A stretch of 64,000 nucleotides of DNA from Agelaius tricolor (taxonomy: Eukaryota; Chordata; Aves; Passeriformes; Icteridae). The stretch lies in assembly GCA_023055355.1 (NCBI GenBank), contig JALJCS010000037.1, positions 2,852,001 to 2,916,000 on the forward strand. The letters are read 5' to 3'. Both the position numbers and the translations under genes were made by a program. The notes under the pieces were generated by a model. It did no database searches, was not told the origin of the DNA, and saw nothing but the letters and a program-made list of their open reading frames with translations. Shown here one piece after another: positions 47,701 through 53,201 of this stretch (positions are counted from its first letter, which is position 1; every line of letters begins with the position of its first letter).

Positions 47701-50700
47701 TTCTCACCCTGCAGAAATTCGACTATGACAGCAGCACCGTGAGGAAGAAGTTCTTCAGGGAGGCCCTGCTGCAGATCACCATCCCCTTCCTGTTGAAAAA
47801 GCTGGCACCCACCTGCAAGGGGGTAAGAAGGGAAAGTTTGGGGTGCAGGGAAGGACTGTCCACTCCCATGGAGGGGCTGGAGCATCCATTCCCCCCAACC
47901 TGCTGGGCTGAGCCACCTCTCCTCTGGCAGGAATTAGCCAAGTTTCAGGAGCTGATCTTTGAGGACTTTGCCAGCTTCATCCTGGTGGAGAACACCTACG
48001 AGGAGGTGGTGCTGCAGTCAGTGATGAAAGACATCATGCAAGGTAGGCTCCTGTGGCACCTGCTGAGGAGGGGGTGACCCCTGCAGGGTCCTGTGGCACC
48101 TGGAGAGGAGGGGGTGACCTCTGCAGGGTGCTGGGGGCTGTGTGAGGAGGGGGTGACCCCATGTAGGGTGCTGGGAGCTGAATGAGGGACCCTCTATGTG
48201 ACCCTCTATGGACCTGCTGCAGGGTGCTGGGGGCTCTGTGAGGAGGGGGTGACCCTCTGCGGGATTTTGGGGGTTGTACAGGATTTTGGGGACAGCCTAT
48301 GATAGGGGCTGGATAAGGAGGAGTGTTCCCATGCAGAGCCAGCTGGGGGCTGTATGAGGAGGGGTGAGTCCATGCTGGGGGGTGTATAAGGAGGGGGTGA
48401 CCACATGTGGGATGCTGGGGGCTGTATGAAGAAGGGGTGACCCTTTGCAGGGTGCTGGGGGGTCTCTGAGGAGGGGTGATTCCATTCAGGGGATCAGCTC
48501 AGGGCTGGATGAGGTGGGGTGACCCCATACAGGGTGTTGGGGACTCTATAAGGAGGGGTGACCCCATACAAGGTGTTGGGGACTCTGTAAGGAGGGGTGA
48601 CCCCCTGCAGGGTGCTGGGGGCTGTATGAGGAAGGGGTGACCACATGTGGGGTGCTGAGGGCTATATAAGCCCCTGCAGGGCTGGGGGCTGTATGAGGAA
48701 ACCCTCTATGTGACCCTCTGCAGGGTGCTGGGGGGTCTCTGAGGAGGGGTGATTCCATTCAGGGGATCAGCTCAGGGCTGTATGAGGTGGGGTGACCCCA
48801 TACAGGGTGCTGGGGACTCTATAAGGAGAGGTGACCCCATACAGGGTGTTGGGGACTCTGTAAGGAGGGGTGACCCCATACAGGGTGTTGGGGACTCTGT
48901 AAGGAGGGGTGACCCCATACAGGGTGTTGGGGACTCTGTAAGGAGCGGTGACACTATACAGGGTGCTGCAGACTCTATAAGGAGGGGTGACCCTGTGCAG
49001 GTTGCTGGGGACTCTATAAGGAGAGGTGACCCCATACAGGGTGTTGGGGACTCTGTAAGGAGGGTGACCCCATACAGGATGTTGGGAACTCTATAAGGAG
49101 AGGTGGCCCCATAGAGGGTGCTGGGGACTCTGTAAGGAGGGTGACCCCATACAGGATGTTGGGAACTCTATAAGGAGAGGTGGCCCCATACAGGATGTTG
49201 GGGACTCTGTAAGGAGGGTGACCCCATACAGGGTGCTGGGGACTCTATAAGGAGAGGTGGCCCCATACAGGGTGTTGGGGACTCTGTAAGGAGGGTGACC
49301 CCATACAGGATGTTGGGGACTCTGTAAGGAGGGTGACCCCATACAGGGTGTTGGGGACTCTATAAGGAGAGGTGGCCCCATACAGGGTGTTGGGGACTCT
49401 GTAAGGAGGGTGACCCCATAGAGGGTGTTGGGGCCTGCCTCAGAAGCAGCTTTCCCACCTGGCTGCCCCCCTGGCAGGGCTGAGCAGTGGGTGGGATGCT
49501 GCCCCCCCTGCCCAGCTCCAGCCACCTCTCCCACCACCCCGGGGAGGACTGGGCGAGGTGCCCCAGCCTGGCAGTGCCCGCAGCCCCCCTGAGCTGTCCC
49601 TCCTTGTCCCCAGCTGTGAAGGAGGCGGCCGTGCAGAGGAAGCACAACCTGTACAGGGACAGCATGGTGATGCACAACAGCGATCCCAACCTGCACCTGC
49701 TGGGAGAGGGCCTGCCCATCGACTGGAGCGAGGAGTACAGCGAGGAGCCCGCGGCCGAGCGGCGCCGCAGGGCCAAGCAGGTGGTGTCGGTCATCCAGGA
49801 CGACGAGGGGGCCCTGCCCTATGGGGCTGAGGCCCTGCTGCAGCCCGGCTCCCCCGAGGCAGGGCAGGCAGAGCAGGCACAGCCCGAGGTGCCCCCGAGC
49901 CCCCCGGATGCGGTGCAGGAGATCCGGGAGGCGCTGGCACAGGAGAGCCTGGGGGACGGTGCCAGGCTGGAGGAGCGGCTGATGAACGGCACCGAGGGCA
50001 GCGGGGCCAGCGAGGAGGGCGTGCTGCTGGCAGGGGCTGCCCCAGGGGCTGCCACACAGCAGGGCCCAGCCCGGCATGGGGACGGGGTGTGCTGTGCCAC
50101 AGCGGCAGCACCAGCACCTGGAGCTGAGGTGTCATCAGGAACGGGCAGAGAACGCATCACACCAGCATCCTCACCTGTCCCTGGAGCTGAGATCCCATCA
50201 GGAACAGGGAGAGAACATGTCACACCAGCATCCTCACCTGTGTCTGGAGCTGAGGTGTCATCAGGAACAGGGAGAGAACGCGTCACACCAGCATCCTCAC
50301 CTGTGTCTGGAGCTGAGATCCCATCAGGAACGGGCAGAGAACATGTCACACCAGCATCCTCACCTGTGTCTGGAGCTGAGGTGTCATCAGGAACAGGAAG
50401 AGAACATGTCACACCAGCATCCTCACCTGTGTCTGGAGCTGAGATCCCATCAGGAACAGGGAGAGAACATGTCACACCAGCATCCTCACCTGTGTCTGGA
50501 GCTGAGGTGTCATCAGGAGCTGGGACACGCCGGGCTGCACCAGCACCGCCTGTGCCTAGAGCTGAGGTGTCAGCAGGGGGGCAGTGTGCCACACCAGCAC
50601 TGTCACCTGTCCCTGGAGCTGAGGTCCCATCAGGGACTGGGAGACAACATCCTGCACCAGCATCACCTGTGTCCAGAGCTGATGTCCCATCAGAGGCTGA

Positions 50701-51043
50701 GGTGCCCCATGTCACACCAAGATCATCCGTGCCAGCTTCCCCCGTGTCTGCAGCTGATGTCCCATCAGAGGCTGAGGTGCCCCATGTCACACCAAGGTCA
50801 TCCGTGCCAGCGTCCCCCGTGCCCAGAGCTGATGTCCCATCAGTGCCCAGCGTGCCGCAGGGCACGGCAGCCCCGGCCAGCCCCCGAGCCGATGTCCCAG
50901 CAGAGGCCGAGGTGCCCCGTGTCACAGCAGCACCACCCGGAGGGCAGAGCCCATCAGCAGCGTGTCACCAGCGTGGAGACAAGGAGCCAGGCGAGCCCAG
51001 GGCCACCGCAGAGAGCAGTGAGGGGGTGCAGACTGAGTTCTAG
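14716..51043 (+). CDS. NIBAN2: NIBAN2 (FAM129B/MINERVA), complete, 14 coding exons
   Basis: Exons join at 14716-14770, 31845-31975, 36212-36340, 36423-36528, 37956-38123, 42516-42631, 42712-42816, 44718-44880, 45673-45860, 46039-46194, 46773-46889, 47715-47822, 47931-48042 and 49614-51043. They sum to 3084 nt, or 1027 residues plus TAG, all with GT/AG borders and compatible phases. The product matches human NIBAN2 from MGDV to the terminal GVQTEF. Family knowledge: a cytoplasmic, plasma-membrane and junction-associated protein with an N-terminal PH domain (here about residues 64-190, exons 3-5) and a phosphorylated disordered tail, linked to ERK signalling and protection from apoptosis. Human is about 746 residues; the excess is the repeat-rich tail (about residues 720-990). 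The start was chosen for its Kozak context (GCCATGG) and homology. Confidence 0.97.
17710..17955. repeat. ~38-bp minisatellite in NIBAN2 intron 1
   Basis: Six to seven imperfect copies of a unit containing GCAGCAGGAGCTCCTGGGTG and GTGGCAGAGCCCAGGG. Confidence 0.9.
18249..18385. repeat. GGGATGGGATATGGGGTGTGAT minisatellite
   Basis: Short array of GGGATATGGGGTG words at a variable spacing of 17-27 bp in NIBAN2 intron 1. Confidence 0.9.
19128..19437. repeat. ~23-bp minisatellite carrying acceptor-like motifs
   Basis: About 13 copies of a unit made of CCCTTTTCT followed by TACCCAGATTAAA or GCCCCAGATTA. Each copy reads as a pyrimidine tract followed by CAG on the plus strand, which is the sense strand of NIBAN2. 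Confidence 0.92.
19450..19660 (-). mobile_element. LTR-like fragment
   Basis: A/T-rich block with TTTTATT (minus-strand AATAAAA) near its left end and low GC compared with its flanks. It resembles the 3' part of an antisense LTR, but no second copy in the window confirms this. Confidence 0.4.
20040..20285 (-). mobile_element. LTR-like fragment
   Basis: A/T-rich insertion with CTTTATTTAAAG near its left end (AATAAA on the minus strand) in GC-rich flanks. Probably an antisense LTR or similar insertion. No matching copy was seen in the window. Confidence 0.4.
21308..21385. repeat. GGCTCGGCTGGGCT short tandem repeat
   Basis: Degenerate five-base GGCTC/GGCTG words repeated over about 75 bp in NIBAN2 intron 1. 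Confidence 0.85.
21820..22085. repeat. Two simple arrays: GGGGACAGGGATCTCCTCCT x3 and CTTATTT run
   Basis: Three direct copies of GGGGACAGGGATCTCCT at 21821-21872, then a TTATTTC/TTGTTAT heptanucleotide run at 21965-22078. Confidence 0.88.
22086..22823. other. NIBAN2: Intronic, A/T-richer, no gene seen
   Basis: Contains two near-identical copies of AATGAGCATCAGC followed by TCACACTTGAGGAAA at about 22288 and 22334. Otherwise unrecognised intron sequence. Confidence 0.5.
22824..23482 (-). mobile_element. Second copy of the ERVK-like LTR, inverted
   Basis: On the minus strand it starts TGTTGGGGAAGATG at 23482 and follows the 4153-4757 element block by block. It includes ATTGTCTGGC, the AATAAA polyadenylation signal and CCAGCCCTGG. 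It differs by an AAGAGAG-type internal expansion (about 22990-23060). Its outer end is degenerate, so the target duplication could not be defined. Confidence 0.82.
24018..24182. repeat. TGGGTTTGGG/TGGGTTGGGG minisatellite
   Basis: G/T-rich words TGGGTTTGGG and TGGGTTGGGG repeat for about 160 bp. It resembles neither the TTAGGG telomere repeat nor a gene. G-quadruplex formation on the plus strand is plausible from the G-runs. Confidence 0.88.
25485..25622 (+). mobile_element. CR1 LINE 3' fragment
   Basis: Typical CR1 3' end with GACCTTTGAGGTCCCTTCCA, AACCCAAACCAG and ATTCCATGATT. Confidence 0.85.
26040..26405 (+). mobile_element. CR1 LINE 3' fragment
   Basis: Runs from the CR1 block ATCAGGAATTGTAGTGACAG through GGGTGCCCAGAGCAGCTGG and GTGCCCAAGGCCAGGCTGG to the 3' block with AAACCATTCCCTGATTTCC. 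5'-truncated, as usual for CR1. Confidence 0.9.
26990..27412 (+). mobile_element. CR1 LINE 3' fragment
   Basis: Contains CTCACCTGGAGAGGAGAAG, GCCCAAGGCCAGGCTGGAC, GTGTCCCTGCCATGGCAGG and a 3' ATCCATGATTCC. Same orientation as the copy about 1 kb upstream. Confidence 0.9.
30682..31080 (+). mobile_element. LTR-like element, family shared with 5803-6155
   Basis: Begins TGTGGGTAAACCAGGACTC and shares TTTAGTTCTTGTGATCTTGG, TTTTAGTACAGTTGATGTTT and GAACAGTTAC blocks with 5803-6155 in the same orientation. It lies about 100 bp before the antisense LTR at 31181, so NIBAN2 exon 2 is preceded by about 1.1 kb of mostly inserted DNA. Confidence 0.65.
31181..31841 (-). mobile_element. Solo LTR inserted at the NIBAN2 exon 2 acceptor
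   Basis: The block reads TGTGAAAAGTGCC at the left and CGTTTTTCCCA at the right (TG...CA). It is flanked by CAGA at 31177-31180 and 31842-31845, which I read as a 4-bp target duplication. Its transcriptional strand is probably minus, because minus-strand AATAAA lies in GCAATAAATTCTC near 31415. Homology to 62236-62800 is extensive. Its right end forms the polypyrimidine tract of the NIBAN2 exon 2 acceptor (AG at 31843-31844). The left target copy sits in CCATTGCAGA, which looks like the ancestral acceptor. Confidence 0.82.
31845..31975 (+). CDS. NIBAN2: NIBAN2 coding exon 2
   Basis: Completes the Glu split by intron 1, then encodes RTGKVLGEFCRCYKEQFG and onward to LLHRK; donor GTGAGG at 31976. 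The human counterpart begins EKTGKILTEF. The acceptor polypyrimidine tract lies in an LTR and the donor begins a minisatellite, so both borders touch repeats. Confidence 0.95.
31976..32640. repeat. Donor-derived minisatellite in NIBAN2 intron 2
   Basis: About 14 units of roughly 40-55 bp share GCAAGGTGAGGGCTCCATC and CCCAGCTCCCTGTGCTTCC. The first unit overlaps the exon 2 end and its donor (CCCAGCTGCTG...GCAAG, then GTGAGGGCTCC). Later units keep donor-like cores, among them AAGGTGAGT at 32047-32055 and AAGGTAAGG near 32425 and 32510. Confidence 0.92.
34075..34372. repeat. ~54-bp minisatellite
   Basis: Six copies of a unit with CAGGGTCCTGGCAGTGCC and ACTGGGACATGTCCCATGT. Stop-free frames here come from the repeat. 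Confidence 0.92.
34685..34935 (-). mobile_element. CR1 LINE 3' fragment, antisense
   Basis: Reverse-complement CR1: TGTTTGGGTTGGAAGGGACA, then CTGCCATGGCAGGGACACC, GCCTGGCCTTGGGCACTGCC and the GGGAACAATTCCTTCCC block. Confidence 0.9.
35500..35700. mobile_element. LTR-like fragment
   Basis: Begins TGTTGTCTCAGTTTGAAAAG and contains GGAGTAACAGTTCTTTACTAG. The style and A/T-rich composition suggest an avian LTR end; no second copy in the window confirms it. Confidence 0.45.
36212..36340 (+). CDS. NIBAN2: NIBAN2 coding exon 3 (PH domain start)
   Basis: Encodes VPLEDHVIYSGNIFQ through KKWRNRFCVVPHNYGLVLYE to NKL, in phase 0 at both ends. WRNRF...GLVLYE is the characteristic early PH-fold segment, also present in human NIBAN2. 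Confidence 0.96.
36423..36528 (+). CDS. NIBAN2: NIBAN2 coding exon 4
   Basis: Encodes AYEREQQPRVLVNSAGYKV and onward through SVEQYLELVNNSLP plus one base; donor GTGAGG. Only 82 bp separate it from exon 3. Confidence 0.96.
36533..37480. repeat. ~50-bp minisatellite filling NIBAN2 intron 4
   Basis: About 18 diverged units with GTGTAGCATCCCTGAGGACC and TTCTAGAAAAGGTGGGTTTG cores. The array starts within about 5 bp of the exon 4 donor. Several units carry donor-like AAAAGGTAGGTT or AAAAGGTGGGTT strings. Confidence 0.92.
37617..37694. repeat. GGAA microsatellite
   Basis: Clean run of about 16 GGAA tetranucleotides preceded by GGGAGG copies, in NIBAN2 intron 4. Confidence 0.95.
37956..38123 (+). 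CDS. NIBAN2: NIBAN2 coding exon 5
   Basis: Encodes GVTPKSGHSPILKCPTDFPL-type sequence through LWHPYARHYYFCVMTGKEQE to CVRHCNN plus one base. HYYFCVMT and WRAVFQDC mark the C-terminal part of the PH domain, ending in its usual helix. Confidence 0.96.
38269..38455. mobile_element. 187-bp foldback element with 6-bp target duplication
   Basis: The left arm starts TGTAGCCACGTTTCTCTT and the right arm ends AAGAGAAATGTGGCTACA. About 70 bp of each arm are reverse complements, with a short centre. Direct hexamers GGGAAG flank it exactly (38263-38268 and 38456-38461). No coding capacity. It may be a palindromic LTR derivative (TG...CA ends, 6-bp duplication) or a MITE. Confidence 0.8.
38462..38785 (+). 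mobile_element. CR1 LINE 3' fragment
   Basis: Contains GGGCTCCAGGAGAGCTGGAG, GGACAGGACACAGGGAATGG, GGAATTGTTCCCTGGCAGGG, GTCCAAGGCCAGGCTGGAAG and a 3' AACCCAAACCAGTCTGAGAT. Confidence 0.88.
38786..40194 (+). other. NIBAN2: NIBAN2 intron 5, nothing recognised
   Basis: Moderate-GC intron sequence with a short GGGCAGGGGTGCAGGGCT duplication near 39000-39040 and a poly-T run near 39930. No exon or clear repeat family was seen. Confidence 0.5.
40195..40470 (-). mobile_element. CR1 LINE 3' fragment, antisense
   Basis: Reverse-complement CR1 with GGACCTTAAATCCCATCCAG, CTGCCATGGCAGGGACACC, CTGGCCTTGGGCACTGCC, GGGAACAATTCCTAATTCCC and the GACA/CTGTCCCTCCA region. Confidence 0.9.
40925..41420. repeat. 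~40-bp minisatellite in NIBAN2 intron 5
   Basis: About 12 copies of a unit with GTCCCCAGCCCTGCCAGGTG and CTGTGGGACAGGTGTCAGCA. Each copy has acceptor-like CCCCAG and donor-like CCAGGTGCT strings. Confidence 0.93.
41925..42275. repeat. 36-bp minisatellite in NIBAN2 intron 5
   Basis: About 10 copies of a unit with TTTGGGGTCACTGAGCCCCC and ATTTCCCTGTGCACCA or AAGTCCCCATGCAGAA. The array ends about 240 bp before exon 6. Confidence 0.93.
42516..42631 (+). CDS. NIBAN2: NIBAN2 coding exon 6
   Basis: Encodes GISEDSRVEAPAFTDAIRMY and onward through QSKEQYGTWDMLCGNETQ. Highly similar to human (FTDAIRMYRQSKELYGTW). Confidence 0.97.
42712..42816 (+). CDS. NIBAN2: NIBAN2 coding exon 7
   Basis: Encodes VLSNLVMEELLPELRSTIGP through RLKGKAPERQRTWIQ, in phase 0 at both ends. 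The 80-bp intron before it is the shortest in the gene. Confidence 0.97.
42950..43525. repeat. 29-bp minisatellite with acceptor-like units
   Basis: About 20 copies of a 29-bp unit with CACCTCCCTTCCCCACAGGG and TTCTGTGCC. On the NIBAN2 sense strand each copy reads as a pyrimidine tract plus CACAG|G, a credible 3' splice-site core. It lies wholly in intron 7. Confidence 0.95.
43526..44095 (+). other. NIBAN2: NIBAN2 intron 7, middle
   Basis: GC-moderate sequence between two arrays. No exon was seen. Confidence 0.5.
44097..44485. repeat. 17-bp minisatellite (CATCCCCAGACCTGCAG)
   Basis: About 23 units alternate between CATCCCCAGACCTGCAG, CATCCCCAGAGCTGCAG and CATTTCCAGAGCTGCAG. Each copy holds a PstI-like CTGCAG. 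The copies form runs of like variants, suggesting recent unit exchange. Confidence 0.96.
44718..44880 (+). CDS. NIBAN2: NIBAN2 coding exon 8
   Basis: Encodes VSDAVYRMVYELAKVQYDAA, a less conserved middle, then IRTDMDQIITSKEHLASKIR plus one base. The second block is essentially identical to human. Confidence 0.97.
45055..45475 (-). mobile_element. LTR-like element with ATTACATTAT expansion
   Basis: Read on the minus strand it begins GTGGCATTCACATTCTCTG, passes through TGGAGAAGCACAGAGAG and GTCTGCAGACAGTCATGAG, and ends in an AT array (45086-45205). Its plan is like 5139-5732 but the sequence is diverged. It fills most of NIBAN2 intron 8. Confidence 0.6.
45673..45860 (+). CDS. NIBAN2: NIBAN2 coding exon 9
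   Basis: Completes the split Ala and encodes FVLPKAEVCVRNHVQPYIS and onward through EVFFKEVTDMNMNVVNEGGL to EKLVE. One of the best conserved parts of the protein. Confidence 0.97.
46039..46194 (+). CDS. NIBAN2: NIBAN2 coding exon 10
   Basis: Encodes YMEKLSHLAFHPVKMQSCYE through RFDVSSTSVFKQRAQIYMRQ, 52 codons, in phase 0 at both ends. Confidence 0.97.
46540..46720 (+). mobile_element. CR1 LINE 3' fragment
   Basis: GGAAGGAATTCTTCCCTGGC, GTGCCCAAGGCCAGGCTGGA and GTGTCCCTGCCATGGCAGGG in NIBAN2 intron 10. It ends about 55 bp before exon 11. Confidence 0.88.
46773..46889 (+). CDS. NIBAN2: NIBAN2 coding exon 11
   Basis: Encodes QMDDAVYTFESLLHQELGKL through ELCKSIQRILERVLK, 39 codons. Confidence 0.97.
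46930..47340. other. Interspersed-repeat-like block in NIBAN2 intron 11
   Basis: A/T-richer insertion with TAAATAAAAGGC and CTAATAAATTGC motifs in GC-rich surroundings. It may be an LTR fragment, but no second copy is present and termini were not found. Confidence 0.35.
47715..47822 (+). CDS. NIBAN2: NIBAN2 coding exon 12
   Basis: Encodes KFDYDSSTVRKKFFREALLQ through IPFLLKKLAPTCKG, 36 codons; donor GTAAGA. Confidence 0.97.
47931..48042 (+). CDS. NIBAN2: NIBAN2 coding exon 13
   Basis: Encodes ELAKFQELIFEDFASFILVE through NTYEEVVLQSVMKDIMQ plus one base. The donor GTAGGC also starts the intron 13 array. Confidence 0.97.
48034..49440. repeat. ~44-bp minisatellite filling NIBAN2 intron 13
   Basis: Over 25 units share GGTGACCCCATACAGGGTG and TTGGGGACTCTGTAAGGAG. 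The first unit covers the exon 13 end and donor: ATGCAAGGTAGGCTCCTGTG is followed by a copy with CTGCAGGGTCCTGTGGCACC. Units become more regular toward the 3' side. The array occupies about 90% of the intron. Confidence 0.94.
49614..51043 (+). CDS. NIBAN2: NIBAN2 last coding exon, with repeat-built tail
   Basis: Begins AVKEAAVQRKHNLYRDSMVM, continues through HNSDPNLHLLGEGLPIDW and RRRAKQVVSVIQDDEGALPY, and ends EGVQTEF. All of these have clear human counterparts. Between them the bird tail is expanded: 63-bp repeats (50120-50560) and degenerate ADVPSEAEVPHVTPRSS-type repeats to about 50936. This exon contributes about 476 residues, far more than human. Ser/Thr-Pro motifs are frequent, so proline-directed kinase sites are plausible. 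Confidence 0.95.
50120..50560 (+). repeat. NIBAN2: In-frame 63-bp coding minisatellite in NIBAN2
   Basis: Seven 21-residue units start at 50120, 50183, 50246, 50309, 50372, 50435 and 50498. The first six share GTGRE and TPASSPV and alternate GAEVSS and GAEIPS beginnings, which implies a 126-bp higher-order unit. The seventh is diverged. Related degenerate units (AEVPSGTGRQHPAPASPV, ADVPSEAEVPHVTPRSS) continue to about 50936. All preserve frame. Confidence 0.95.
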
Positions 51044-52360
51044 CCCCAGCCCCTGCCATGGACTGGCCCCGGTGACACTGGGGCTGGGGGAGGGGGACAG
51101 GAGCCCCGGGATGGAGAGCAGCACTGCGGGAGAGGGAGGGGATGGGGACACCCAGACCTTACTGCCTAAGGGGGTCCCACTGCCACAGCCCCACTGGGTC
51201 CGACTGGGGTGGCCCCAGCCTGGCTTGGGGCATCCCCTGCGCTCTGCTCTGTCCTTCTTCTGCCTTATTTTCTTTCCTACTGAGGAGATGCTTTACTGAA
51301 GAGCTTTATCTGCCCCCCACACCAGTGCCTAGGGCTGCTGGGGGGGCTGGCACTAGCCCTGCTGAGGGTGGGTGTGTGGGACACTCCTGGCTGTCCCCAC
51401 GGCTGTCCCTGCCCCAATCTGGAGCACTTCCTGGGAGCCTGCCCACTGCCAACCCCACTGCCAGCTCCAGGAGTGCCAGTGGGAGCAGGGGCTGCAGATG
51501 ACAAACAGGATGGCAAATGGGGACACAACAGGGACAGCAACACTGGGGGGCTTGAGCCACTGCTGAGGGGAGAGCACTAGGACAGCTGTGGGTTGCTGGT
51601 GCCCAGGCTGGGCTCACAGCATCTAGGCCGGGCTCACAGCATCCAGGTCGGGCTTACAACATCCAGGTCGGGCTTACAACATCCAGACTGGGCACACAGC
51701 ATCCAGGCCGGGCTCACAGCCCCCAGTGCCCACCCCCAGCCACCCTCACCCCTAGGAGCTATTCTAGGAGCTATTTTAAGTTCAGAGTTCAGTCTCTGGG
51801 AAAGGTGGCACTCAGGCCACCTGTGCCTGGCAGGACAGGAAAGGTGGCACTCAGGCCGTGTCCCAGCTGTGCCTGGCAGGACTGGGATAACTCCAGGCTC
51901 AGCTTGCTGTGCAGTGGAGAGATCCCAGATCTCCTCAGCACCTTCCATGGATGGCTTCTCCAGCTTTGCAGATTTTGGCATCTGCTGTGCTGGCTGAGCA
52001 AAGAGCAGGAGTTACTGACCCCTCTGTGTGTCATGGGGACAGGAGTGCTGCAGCCCCACACAGTGATGCCAAAAGCCCTGGAGGTGCTGGGGGTCTGCAG
52101 GACCCCTGGATGGGACACCTGGAGCAGGGACCAGCACCCCAACACCCACCTGTGCCTAGGTGCCACCATTGCTGCCTCAGAAGGGGGGTGCCCAGCCTAA
52201 CCCACTCAGGGGAGCCCCCAAAGTGCCTTGGGAGGCCCCCCTCAAAGTGCCTTTCTCTGTGAACTTCAAACCTGTCTCTTTCAGGATATTTTATTAAGAA
52301 AGTTATACAAATGTTTAAAGATATGCTTATAATAATTAATAAAATGGAAAAGCTTTATTT
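51044..52360 (+). other. NIBAN2: NIBAN2 3'UTR (predicted)
   Basis: Runs from the TAG to just past an AATAAA at 52338-52343. It contains five short repeats (GGGCTCACAGCATCCAGG type) at about 51606-51720 and a twofold GGAAAGGTGGCACTCAGGCC duplication at 51797 and 51838. Its length of about 1.3 kb agrees with my recollection of the human 3'UTR. Confidence 0.65.
52338..52343 (+). terminator. NIBAN2: Candidate NIBAN2 polyadenylation signal
   Basis: AATAAA in an A/T-rich patch about 1.3 kb after the stop codon. It is the first canonical plus-strand signal seen in this position. Confidence 0.6.
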
Positions 52361-52501
52361 AAAGCCAGAGGAGACTCTCCTTATTGCTGAAGCATCTCCC
52401 TGGATAGGGCCTGGGACCCCCAGTCCCACTGTGAGACCCAGGGGTGTCACATCCTGAGCCCACCCAGCAGTGACACAAACCAGGAGTGGAGCTGAGATGA
52501 T

Positions 52502-52507
52502 TTTATT
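52502..52507 (-). terminator. SLC31A2: Candidate SLC31A2 polyadenylation signal
   Basis: Minus-strand AATAAA (plus TTTATT) about 530 bp after the SLC31A2 stop codon. Cleavage would fall near 52485, about 130 bp from the presumed NIBAN2 end. Confidence 0.6.
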
Positions 52508-53032
52508 CAAAGGGGTGTCCTGAGGAAGCAGCAAGAGGCACCAGGAGCAGCATTTCCCCCCTGGCACAGCCACACCAGCAGCTCAGGGGCTGCTCCAGCC
52601 CCATCCCTGAAGCACAGGAGCGGGGTGGGGGTGGCAGGGCCCCCCAGTGTCCCCAAAGGCACTGTGTGAAGAGGGGGCAGCTCTGGGCAGGAGGGTCCCT
52701 GTCCCCAGCAAGTCACTGGGTCACTCCTGTTCCAGCCAGGAGGAACCTCCTTGAAAAGCAGGGAGGGGAGGAAATGCCAGCACCCCCCCCCCTGCTGTCA
52801 CCACCCGGACAAAGGTCCCTGAGAGCCGGGGGACAGCCACCAGCCAAGGCCAGGGCTGGCCATGGGGCTCCCTGTCCCCAGAGCGGGGCCAGCCCTGAGG
52901 GGCCCCAGCAAGTCCTTGGGGTTCTGTGTCCCACAGAGCACAGGGACAGAGACAGCCCCAGCAGAAGTGACAGCAGCTATTCCAGACAAAGGAGCAGGAG
53001 GTGGGACACGTGTGCCACCACCTCGGGGGGCT

Positions 53033-53201
53033 CTAGCCCCGGCCCAGCAGGGGATACACCATGAAGTAGCCCAGGGTGGAGCCTGCAATGGCCCCCAGGA
53101 AGATCCAGGCATTGTAGGACATGACTGCCAGCATCACCATATAGCCCAGCACCACCTGCAGCACGTGGAACAGAGTCTGGCCCACATGGAACCAGAACCA
53201 C
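53033..53201 (-). CDS. SLC31A2: SLC31A2 coding exon 4 (TM2-TM3, stop)
   Basis: Completes the split Arg, then [15 protein letters not shown] and onward with [20 protein letters not shown] to YPLLGRG and TAG at 53035-53033. The acceptor CCCCAG is at 53202-53207. Confidence 0.95.
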
